A stretch of DNA of 5,512 nucleotides from Lachnospiraceae bacterium UBA3645. Its GTDB lineage: Bacteria > Bacillota > Clostridia > Lachnospirales > Lachnospiraceae. The stretch lies in the NCBI GenBank assembly GCA_002373555.1, contig DFKM01000040.1:1-5512 (forward strand). The letters run 5' to 3'. The position numbers and the translations under genes were made by a program. The first letter of the stretch is position 1; each line of letters starts with the position of its first letter. Shown in pieces: positions 1-5,322 of the stretch. The notes under the pieces were generated by a model. That model made no database searches and was not told where the DNA came from. It saw nothing but the letters and a program-made list of their open reading frames with translations.

Positions 1-214
1 GCTGCGCCGCCAGGGTCTTGTTGTGCGCAAGGACGAGGGTCGGGCGCCTGATCTCCCTGATGACATTGGCCATCGTGAAGGTCTTGCCGGAGCCGGTAAC
101 GCCGAGGAGGGTCTCGCGCTTATTCCCGCTGCGGAAGCCGTTGACCAGGGATTCGATGGCCTGCGGCTGATCGCCGGTCGGCGCATATTCGGATACTAAT
201 TTGAATTCGCTCAT
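1..214 (-). CDS. uvrB: UvrABC excinuclease subunit B, N-terminal fragment (partial)
   Basis: UvrB is the damage-verifying, helicase-like ATPase of nucleotide excision repair. It is loaded onto damaged DNA by UvrA and then recruits UvrC for dual incision in the cytoplasm. Only the first 71 codons are present; the gene continues beyond the left edge. The translation starts [20 protein letters not shown], the typical UvrB N terminus with its GDQPxAI motif. Walker A follows as GVTGSGKT at residues 38-45 (Lys44), then [14 protein letters not shown] near residues 58-71, which is diagnostic for UvrB. The ATG at 214-212 is chosen because it matches the family N terminus and has an AGGAA SD site 9 nt upstream. 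A LexA box and an extended -10 promoter lie upstream, so SOS control is expected. The family call is very secure; nothing can be said about the missing nuclease-interacting and UVR domains. Confidence 0.97.
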   Translation of the reverse strand, partial: MSEFKLVSEYAPTGDQPQAIESLVNGFRSGNKRETLLGVTGSGKTFTMANVIREIRRPTLVLAHNKTLAAQ

Positions 215-324
215 AAATATTCGTTCCTGTTGAGTATAGTCACAGTGGGATCCTGTTTTGCACTGTCGTTCTGCGGAGCAAGAAGTGAAAGGATCTTCGC
301 TCTGAAACGAGGGGTTTTCAGGTG
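215..324 (-). other. uvrB 5' leader (predicted), with two small inverted repeats
   Basis: From the predicted start site near 324 to the uvrB ATG there is an untranslated leader of about 110 nt with no supported gene. It holds two short inverted repeats. CTGAAA (302-307) pairs with TTTCAG (316-321) across an 8-nt loop, almost at the 5' end of the transcript. ACAGTG (242-247) pairs with CACTGT (261-266) across 13 nt. Neither is followed by a T-run, so neither looks like a terminator, and I recognise no riboswitch class. Leader length depends on the promoter call; the repeats are short enough to be chance. Confidence 0.35.
224..228 (-). promoter_or_regulatory. Shine-Dalgarno site of uvrB
   Basis: On the minus strand AGGAA lies 9 nt before the ATG at 214-212. 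It supports that start, which also fits the conserved UvrB N terminus. Confidence 0.75.
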
Positions 325-330
325 AATGGA

Positions 331-359
331 AGTATATCACAAATCATTTTAAATGTATA
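331..359 (-). promoter_or_regulatory. Predicted sigma-A promoter of uvrB with extended -10
   Basis: Read on the minus strand, the -35 is TATACA (359-354, 4 of 6 to TTGACA), the spacer is 17 bp, and the -10 is TATACT (336-331, 5 of 6). A TGA directly before the -10 gives an extended TGn element that would compensate for the weak -35. The predicted start site is near 324. The SOS box lies 8 bp upstream of the -35, consistent with LexA affecting this promoter. Confidence 0.65.
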
Positions 360-367
360 TAGCCCGG

Positions 368-381
368 CGAACATTTGTTCT
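368..381. promoter_or_regulatory. LexA operator (SOS box) upstream of uvrB
   Basis: The sequence is CGAACATTTGTTCT. It contains the perfect core palindrome GAAC-N4-GTTC and closely fits the Firmicutes LexA consensus CGAACRNRYGTTYC, with two mismatches at less constrained places. It lies about 150 bp upstream of the uvrB start and 8 bp upstream of the predicted -35. uvrB is a classical LexA regulon member in Firmicutes, so LexA repression relieved by RecA after DNA damage is the natural reading. I saw no second GAAC-N4-GTTC elsewhere in the window. Confidence 0.85.
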
Positions 382-436
382 GTTTTTCATGATATCTTTT
401 TTCTTCCCGCACTCCACCCGGGAAAAGAGAGCATTT

Positions 437-462
437 GAAAAGCAGCCTGCCGGCTGCTTTTC
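437..462 (-). terminator. Hairpin terminator after the surface-protein gene
   Basis: A perfect 11-bp inverted repeat runs from 437-447 to 452-462, with a TGCC/GGCA tetraloop. It begins 5 nt past the stop codon of the minus-strand gene ending at 468. On the minus strand the second arm ends GGCTGCTTTTC, so the T-run is paired with an A-run on the other arm. This is typical of an intrinsic terminator that can work both ways. It should separate this gene from the uvrB promoter region. Confidence 0.8.
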
Positions 463-467
463 CTATA

Positions 468-1799
468 TCATTTTACTTTGATCTTAACAGTGACCTTCTT
501 CGTCAGTTTCTTATAACTCTTGTTCCCGGCGGCTGTCACTTTGACTTTCAGCTTATAGGTCTTCTTTTTCAGTCCCTTCTTTACAGTGATCTTTCCGGCT
601 TTGCTGATCTTGATCCTGGCATTTCCGCCGGCTTTCTTATAAGTGACTTTTCCTTTGGCTTTGGAAATCTTAAATGCCTTCTTCGCTGCGATCTTCTGCG
701 CCTTTTTCTTCAGGGCGGAATATTTCAGGGTGACCTTTAAGGCTTTCACCTTCATGGGATTGGCCTTTTTGGCCTTTACCGTCTTCGGATCAGCTTCCTT
801 TGTATCCGTTGTCTTCGGGTCATCTGTTTTCGGCTCTGTTGACTCATAGATCTTAAAAGTTTTGGTCGCACTGCCCGTATAACGGCCAATGCCTCTTATG
901 ATCACTGTCGCTGTTCCGACTTCGACATTATTCTGATAAGAGACCGTGTAATCCGTGCCTTCCTTCAGCTTTATACCATACTGGCTGGTGCACACCTCCG
1001 GATCCTGCGTCACCGGTTTGCCGGTATAAGGCTTATCATTCAGGTCATATACCCGGACATCTGCCAGATCCTTGTTCTCCCAGTTAGCAAAAAACTCTTT
1101 CGGTGCACTGTCATTCAAGACCAGGCCTTCCAGCTCCGGCCCATACTCCCTGTCCCATGCCGCCAGGACCTTGTCCTCATCTTTGCTCCAGGGCCAGGGT
1201 TTCATTTTATCTGTCCATTTCACTGATTTTTCCAGCGGATCATAATAGAAATCAGTGGTCATGGACTCAATATAATAAGAATTCCCGCCAATGGTCTCAT
1301 ATCCGAAAGCGCCTCCGCCGTTCGCGTGCAGCGTGATCGGATAGACCTTCGCCCATACAGCATACATTTTTTCAGGATATTTCTTTTCATTGCTGACCTG
1401 GTTTATCATTCCGTCGAAATCAAAGCCCCATTCCGGAATTGCCGCTCCTTTGCTCCTGCTCCAGCCGACTATCATATATCCCTCTTTTTGGGGTATGGAA
1501 ATGCTGTAATACATTTCAAGTTCTGTGTCGGATTTCCATTTCCAGGCAAAATTGACATTACAGGAATTACTTTCATATGTATTAAAGTCCTGGTCATACA
1601 GCTTGAAAATGCCTCCATTGGAATCCAGGACGGCATCAAAGGAATACTCCTTGTTCAGTACCGCATCCGCTGGTTTGCTGCCTTTCGAAGAGGTGCTTGC
1701 GGAAACGCTTCCCGGAAACATCAGTACAATAAATATCCACAGTACGGCCGCCGTCAACACCCGGCGCCGCAAACCTGATCCTGCCCATCCCCTTTTCAT
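468..1799 (-). CDS. Secreted surface protein with InlB/Listeria-Bacteroides-type repeats and a lysine-rich C-terminal domain
   Basis: Predicted exported protein of 443 aa; exact role unknown. The ATG at 1799-1797 is preferred over an in-frame TTG at 1850 because an AAGGAG lies 12 nt upstream and a good signal peptide begins there: basic start with Arg11-13, hydrophobic core about 14-28, likely cleavage VSA|S after Ala34. Residues about 50-245 resemble degenerate Listeria-Bacteroides (Flg_new/InlB B-repeat) units: DSNGG, GYMIVGWSRSKG, MYAVWAK, ITLHANGG, then two weaker ...AAWD and FFANW ends. Residues about 246-317 match a Clostridia beta-sandwich repeat (PYTGKPV..GTDYTVSYQNN..VGTATVIIRGIGRYTG). 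A linker with three (E/D)PKT units (about 318-347) leads to a basic domain (about 347-443) with 35 Lys and no Asp or Glu. There is no LPXTG motif, membrane anchor or SLH domain. The mature protein has only two cysteines, Cys80 and Cys270. Adhesion or wall association is an inference. Confidence 0.85.
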   Translation of the reverse strand: MKRGWAGSGLRRRVLTAAVLWIFIVLMFPGSVSASTSSKGSKPADAVLNKEYSFDAVLDSNGGIFKLYDQDFNTYESNSCNVNFAWKWKSDTELEMYYSISIPQKEGYMIVGWSRSKGAAIPEWGFDFDGMINQVSNEKKYPEKMYAVWAKVYPITLHANGGGAFGYETIGGNSYYIESMTTDFYYDPLEKSVKWTDKMKPWPWSKDEDKVLAAWDREYGPELEGLVLNDSAPKEFFANWENKDLADVRVYDLNDKPYTGKPVTQDPEVCTSQYGIKLKEGTDYTVSYQNNVEVGTATVIIRGIGRYTGSATKTFKIYESTEPKTDDPKTTDTKEADPKTVKAKKANPMKVKALKVTLKYSALKKKAQKIAAKKAFKISKAKGKVTYKKAGGNARIKISKAGKITVKKGLKKKTYKLKVKVTAAGNKSYKKLTKKVTVKIKVK

Positions 1800-1811
1800 A
1801 GTTGATCTGTT

Positions 1812-1817
1812 CTCCTT
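1812..1817 (-). promoter_or_regulatory. Shine-Dalgarno site deciding the surface-protein start
   Basis: On the minus strand AAGGAG (within GGAAGGAG) precedes the ATG at 1799-1797 by 12 nt. That is slightly long but usable. The alternative TTG at 1850-1848 has no SD site and would put 17 polar residues before the signal peptide, so the ATG is favoured. Confidence 0.65.
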
Positions 1818-1866
1818 CCCTGAACTGCTGTTGATTCCGTTCTGCTGCAAGAAGCTGTTTTTCTGT

Positions 1867-1957
1867 TTTCATGACAGAGTCGGAAAGACCATTCCCGTAC
1901 ACTATACCATCTTCATCCTATCATACAGATGTGACGGCTGCAATAATTTCATGACAG
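1867..1957. repeat. 11-bp direct repeat TTTCATGACAG, two copies 80 bp apart
   Basis: TTTCATGACAG occurs at 1867-1877 and 1947-1957; both read CTGTCATGAAA on the minus strand. One copy is upstream of the candidate -10 and the other in the predicted leader of the surface-protein gene. Each contains the palindrome TCATGA. The stretch 1800-1981 holds no supported gene. A regulator-binding role is possible but unproven. Confidence 0.4.
1901..1909 (-). promoter_or_regulatory. Possible extended -10 promoter of the surface-protein gene
   Basis: On the minus strand TGGTATAGT gives an extended TGn element followed by TATAGT (5 of 6 to TATAAT). No good -35 is present at 16-18 bp (the 17-bp position reads TCTGTA), so the call rests on the extended -10 alone. 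It would give a leader of about 95 nt. Readthrough from the HTH-Uma2 gene upstream is an alternative, since I see no terminator after position 1982. Confidence 0.4.
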
Positions 1958-1981
1958 TTTTTGTGATAGAAGCAGAATTTC

Positions 1982-2791
1982 TCATGATTTCCGGCGGTCC
2001 CGCCATCCGTCGGCGATTCCTGTAAAATCGATCCGGCATGCTCCCCCGGAAATTCCTACCGGGACCTGCGAATCAAAATCATACTGTTCCGGACAGTAAT
2101 CCTCTGTATCAAAGAAATGAACGAATACCTTCTTATGATCGGGATCCACGATCCAGTATTCCCGTACGCCGGCGCTCTGATATTTGTAAAGCTTCAGAAG
2201 CATATCCTTGCTTCTTGTGGAGGGAGAAAGGATCTCGGCAACAAGATCCGGTGCACCTTCATAACGCTTAACGGCACTGTCATACTCTCCGCAGAGGACC
2301 AGCAGATCCGGCTGGACCATCGTATAATTATCCTTGTCAAGCTGTACATCACAGGGTGCCGCATAGATATCACAGGGCAAGCCGTGCGTTTCAGCGCACT
2401 CCCTGAAACGCAGATACAGATTTCCAAGGATCCGCTGATGCTCAAAAGTCGGCGATGCCATATCATAGATTTCGCCGTCGATCAGTTCCACCCGCCGATC
2501 ATCCGGTATAGCATAGTAATCGTCCAGGGTGTATCTGCGCGTTTTACCCGGAACGCCGTACTGAACCGCAGTTTCATGCAGCGTACTCTCTGCTTTTTCG
2601 CAAGATCTGCCCGTATCCCATTCTTCAGAGAGCACTCTCGTGAGCGACTGTATGGTAAGCTTTCTGGGCGCCTTTGTTTCCCCGCTGAAGATCTTCTGTA
2701 CAGTACCAAGCGGCACGCCGGACAGCTTCGCGATCATCTCATTCGTAAGGCCTCGTTCGTTCTTTTTCGCCTTCATTTCCTCGATTGTCAT
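1982..2791 (-). CDS. XRE-type HTH / Uma2 (DUF820) nuclease-like fusion protein
   Basis: Predicted 269-aa cytoplasmic protein. Residues about 14-57 form a Cro/C1-type helix-turn-helix (NEMIAKLSGVPLGTVQKIFSG) followed by the APRKLTIQSLTRVL helix. A linker (about 58-82) leads to a Uma2 domain (about 85-255), a family with the PD-(D/E)XK nuclease fold. Family motifs are RRVELIDGEIYDM (Glu102 region), MVQPDLLVLCG (Asp162) and APDLVAEILSPSTRSKD (Glu186), then KLYKYQSAGVREYWIVDPD with Lys200 nearby. Asp162 and Glu186 fit the expected metal ligands. Uma2 domains alone are usually near 190 aa, so the extra length is the HTH. The ATG at 2791 is chosen over the GTG at 2800 because the GTG overlaps the SD site GAGGTG. 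No methyltransferase or toxin-antitoxin partner is adjacent. Nuclease activity and targets of this family are poorly defined; a DNA-binding or autoregulatory role for the HTH is inferred. Confidence 0.88.
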   Translation of the reverse strand: MTIEEMKAKKNERGLTNEMIAKLSGVPLGTVQKIFSGETKAPRKLTIQSLTRVLSEEWDTGRSCEKAESTLHETAVQYGVPGKTRRYTLDDYYAIPDDRRVELIDGEIYDMASPTFEHQRILGNLYLRFRECAETHGLPCDIYAAPCDVQLDKDNYTMVQPDLLVLCGEYDSAVKRYEGAPDLVAEILSPSTRSKDMLLKLYKYQSAGVREYWIVDPDHKKVFVHFFDTEDYCPEQYDFDSQVPVGISGGACRIDFTGIADGWRDRRKS

Positions 2792-2797
2792 AATATT

Positions 2798-2803
2798 CAC
2801 CTC
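2798..2803 (-). promoter_or_regulatory. Shine-Dalgarno site deciding the HTH-Uma2 start
   Basis: On the minus strand GAGGTG lies 6 nt before the ATG at 2791-2789, ideal spacing. A GTG start at 2800-2798 would lie inside this site and is therefore unlikely. Confidence 0.75.
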
Positions 2804-2824
2804 TCTTATTTCATCCCTGCTTCA

Positions 2825-2853
2825 ATGATAACGCTCGTCCGGCAGGCTGTCAA
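2825..2853 (-). promoter_or_regulatory. Strong sigma-A promoter of the HTH-Uma2 gene
   Basis: On the minus strand a perfect -35 TTGACA (2853-2848) is followed by a 17-bp spacer and the -10 TATCAT (2830-2825, 5 of 6). The predicted start site near 2818 gives a short leader of about 27 nt. The promoter is divergent from the mutS2 promoter, with start sites about 140 bp apart. Confidence 0.8.
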
Positions 2854-2884
2854 CCGTTTTATATCAACATTTTGCCCGTTTTAT
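2854..2884. repeat. 9-bp direct repeat CCGTTTTAT with 22-bp period, abutting the HTH-Uma2 -35
   Basis: CCGTTTTAT occurs at 2854-2862 and 2876-2884. Copy starts are 22 bp apart, about two helical turns, and the first copy directly abuts the -35 hexamer at 2848-2853. Regulator half-sites are often spaced this way. The encoded protein has its own HTH, so autoregulation is a possibility, but binding is not demonstrable from sequence. Confidence 0.4.
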
Positions 2885-2921
2885 TTCCATTTGGATATTT
2901 TCCAGACATAACAGATTGTAA

Positions 2922-2950
2922 CTGACAAAAGCGGAAAAATATGCTATAAT
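2922..2950 (+). promoter_or_regulatory. Strong sigma-A promoter of mutS2, start site almost at the ATG
   Basis: The -35 is CTGACA (2922-2927, 5 of 6), the spacer is 17 bp, and the -10 is a perfect TATAAT (2945-2950) preceded by TGC, an extended -10. Standard spacing puts transcription start at about 2957, one base before the mutS2 ATG at 2958. No SD-like sequence stands 5-12 nt before that ATG. The transcript from this promoter would thus be leaderless or nearly so. Confidence 0.8.
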
Positions 2951-2957
2951 TCATCCC

Positions 2958-5318
2958 ATGAATGAACGAGCATTACACATCCTTGAATATGATAAGATCA
3001 TCGACAGACTGAAGGCGCTTGCCCACACCGACATGGGTCGCTCCGTCTGCGCTTCGCTTACCCCGATGACCGACCGCGACGACATCCTCACCGCACAGTC
3101 CGAGACCAGCGCGGCCGAGATGCGCATCATCCGCAAAGGTTCCCTTTCCTTCGGCGGCGCCAATGACGTGCGCGGCTCCGTGATGCGTCTGGATATCGGC
3201 GCCTCTCTTTCCGCAGTCGAGCTTCTGAATATCAGCAGACTGCTGGACGCCGCCGCCAGGGCCAGATCTTACGGCAGCCGGGAGGACCGTGAAGATCCCG
3301 ACGCACTGGACGTTTTCTTTTCCGCGCTCGAACCGCTGCCTTCTCTCAACAACGAGATAAAACGCTGCATCCTTTCCGCGGATGAGATCAGCGATGACGC
3401 GAGCCCTGCACTCTCCCGCATACGACGCCAGATCCGTGAAATGGACGGCCGTATTCACGACCAGCTCAATTCCATTCTCATGAAAGAACGGGAGCATCTG
3501 ATGGACGGCGTGGTCACTATGCGCGACGGCCGCTACTGCCTGCCTGTCCGCGCGGAATATCGCCAGCAGTTCCCCGGCCTGGTGCACGACCAGTCCGGCA
3601 GCGGCTCTACCTATTTCATAGAACCGATGGCTGTTATCCGCCTGGGCAATGAGCTCAAGGAGCTCACCATCAGCGAGCAGAAAGAGATCGAATCGATCCT
3701 GGCAGCGCTCTCCAACCAGGCGGCGGAGCATCCGAATGAACTGACCGAAAACGTACGTCTGCTCACCCATCTGGATTTTGTTTTTGCGAAAGCACAGCTC
3801 TCCCGCCGCATGAAAGGCGCGGAGCCAATGTTCTCCGAAGACCGCTATCTGACGATCAAAGCGGCCAGACATCCGTTGCTGCCGCAGAAGACGGTCGTGC
3901 CGATCGACATCCGTCTGGGCGGCCATTTCAACCTGCTGGTCATCACCGGTCCGAACACCGGCGGTAAGACCGTCACGTTAAAGACCGTCGGCCTGCTCAC
4001 CCTGATGGGACAGTCCGGGCTGCACATCCCGGCTGATCCCGGTTCAAAGCTTGCCATTTTCAATGACGTGTATGCGGATATCGGCGATGAGCAGAGCATT
4101 GAGCAGAGCCTGTCGACCTTCTCCTCACACATGACGAATATCGTCAGTATCCTGAAACAGGCCGACCACAAGAGCCTCGTCCTCTTCGATGAGCTCGGCG
4201 CGGGGACCGATCCCGTGGAAGGCGCCGCGCTGGCCATGGCGATCCTGAAGCGCCTTCACAAACGCAGGATCCACACCGTCGCCACCACACATTACAGCGA
4301 ACTGAAGATCTTTGCCCTCTCCACGCCCGGCGTGGAAAATGCTTCCTGTGAATTTGATGTCGCCACACTGCGCCCGACTTACCGTCTGCTGATCGGCGTG
4401 CCCGGCAAGAGCAACGCGTTCGCGATTTCCAAAAAGCTCGGGCTGCCGGACGACATCATCAGCGCCGCGAAAGAATCGATCGGCGAACAGAATGAAGCGT
4501 TCGAGGATGTGATCTCCGATCTCGAGACCAAGCGGAAACGCCTTGAAAATGACCGGAAGGAAGCCGAACGGCTGCGCGCGGAAGTAGAAAGCCTGAAGAA
4601 GGAGCTGGACACAAAACAGCAGAGGCTGGCCGATCAGCGCGAGAACTACCTGAAAAAAGCGCGCGAAGAAGCGCGGCAGATCCTGCAGGAGGCCAAGGAT
4701 ACAGCCGATACCGCGATCCGGAATCTGAACAAACAGGGCGTGCGCATCACAGCCGATATGGAAGCCGAACGCACCAAACTGCGTGAAAAAATTTCCGAGA
4801 ACCAGACGCAGAGCAGGGAAAAAGACAAGCCTGTTCACACTGCTGACGCGAAAGAGCTGCATATCGGCGACCGCGTGCATGTCCATTCGCTCGGCCTTTC
4901 CGGAACGCTCTCTTCCCTCCCGAACGCCAGGGGGGAAGTCACCGTACAGATGGGCATCCTGAAGAGCACCGTGCAGCTTTCCGACATCTCGGTGGAGCAG
5001 GAAGAGACCGTTTCCTTTAAGAAAGAAGCGCCTTCCGTCCGCGCCGGCGGCCTGTCGAAGGCGATGTCCATTTCCACCGAGCTCAATCTGATCGGAAAGA
5101 CTGTCGATGAGGCGCTGCCGGAGCTGGACAAATATCTGGACGATGCCTATCTGTCGCATCTGCCGGTCGTGCGGATCATTCACGGCCGCGGCACCGGGAC
5201 GCTGCGCACCGCGATCCAGAATTTCCTGCGGAAAGACAAGTCGCGCGTCGCATCCTACCGAGCCGGTGAATTCAACGAAGGCGGCAACGGATGTACCGTC
5301 GTTACACTGAAAGGATAA
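2958..5318 (+). CDS. mutS2: MutS2 (RqcU-type) ATPase with Smr domain
   Basis: Complete 786-aa protein, close to the roughly 785 aa of Bacillus subtilis MutS2. The family is linked to suppression of recombination and, in B. subtilis, to splitting collided ribosomes upstream of quality control. It is a cytoplasmic dimeric ATPase. The N-terminal core (about 1-300) lacks the mismatch-recognition domain of MutS. The ABC-type ATPase shows Walker A GPNTGGKT at 331-338, signature SLSTFSSHM at 384-392, Walker B LVLFDE at 407-412 with Glu412, and ATTHY with His445. A charged coiled coil (about 515-620) leads to a KOW-like domain (about 635-680) and the C-terminal Smr domain (about 708-786) with HGRGTG at 742-747. 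The usual LDLR/LDLH motif of Smr reads LNLI (709-712). The ATG at 2958 fits the conserved N terminus (ALHILEYDKIIDRL) although no SD site precedes it. A response regulator follows after 4 nt. Confidence 0.97.
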   Translation: MNERALHILEYDKIIDRLKALAHTDMGRSVCASLTPMTDRDDILTAQSETSAAEMRIIRKGSLSFGGANDVRGSVMRLDIGASLSAVELLNISRLLDAAARARSYGSREDREDPDALDVFFSALEPLPSLNNEIKRCILSADEISDDASPALSRIRRQIREMDGRIHDQLNSILMKEREHLMDGVVTMRDGRYCLPVRAEYRQQFPGLVHDQSGSGSTYFIEPMAVIRLGNELKELTISEQKEIESILAALSNQAAEHPNELTENVRLLTHLDFVFAKAQLSRRMKGAEPMFSEDRYLTIKAARHPLLPQKTVVPIDIRLGGHFNLLVITGPNTGGKTVTLKTVGLLTLMGQSGLHIPADPGSKLAIFNDVYADIGDEQSIEQSLSTFSSHMTNIVSILKQADHKSLVLFDELGAGTDPVEGAALAMAILKRLHKRRIHTVATTHYSELKIFALSTPGVENASCEFDVATLRPTYRLLIGVPGKSNAFAISKKLGLPDDIISAAKESIGEQNEAFEDVISDLETKRKRLENDRKEAERLRAEVESLKKELDTKQQRLADQRENYLKKAREEARQILQEAKDTADTAIRNLNKQGVRITADMEAERTKLREKISENQTQSREKDKPVHTADAKELHIGDRVHVHSLGLSGTLSSLPNARGEVTVQMGILKSTVQLSDISVEQEETVSFKKEAPSVRAGGLSKAMSISTELNLIGKTVDEALPELDKYLDDAYLSHLPVVRIIHGRGTGTLRTAIQNFLRKDKSRVASYRAGEFNEGGNGCTVVTLKG
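5309..5315 (+). promoter_or_regulatory. Shine-Dalgarno site of the response regulator, inside the mutS2 end
   Basis: GAAAGGA lies in the last codons of mutS2, 7 nt before the ATG at 5323 and directly before the mutS2 stop TAA (5316-5318). Ribosomes ending mutS2 sit on this site, which favours translational coupling. Confidence 0.75.
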
Positions 5319-5322
5319 AACC

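Noticed and set aside
1800..1850. TTG at 1850 as the start of the surface protein, adding 17 residues
   Set aside because: It has no SD site, and the extension is polar and would displace the signal peptide from the N terminus; the ATG at 1799 has AAGGAG upstream.
1993..2004. GC-rich inverted repeat near the end of the HTH-Uma2 gene as a terminator
   Set aside because: The stem is only about 4-5 bp with an impossibly small loop, lies inside the coding sequence, and is not followed by a T-run on the minus strand.
1525..2025. Plus-strand open frame of 166 codons crossing the 1800-1981 gap
   Set aside because: It runs antisense to the signal peptide end of the surface-protein gene and continues into the intergenic stretch; it has no SD site, conserved motif or promoter.
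2117..2911. Open frame of 264 codons on the plus strand opposite the HTH-Uma2 gene
   Set aside because: The minus-strand reading gives clear HTH and Uma2 motifs with a good promoter and SD site, whereas this frame shows no family motif and runs through the divergent promoter region.
1982..2957. HTH-Uma2 gene as part of a restriction-modification or defence island
   Set aside because: No methyltransferase, helicase, second nuclease or antitoxin-like gene is adjacent. The neighbours are a surface protein and mutS2, so there is no multi-gene system to support the idea.
2973..3926. Open frame of 317 codons on the minus strand opposite the mutS2 N-terminal half
   Set aside because: It has no recognisable domain, no supporting SD site or promoter, and overlaps strongly conserved coding sequence; it is a shadow frame.
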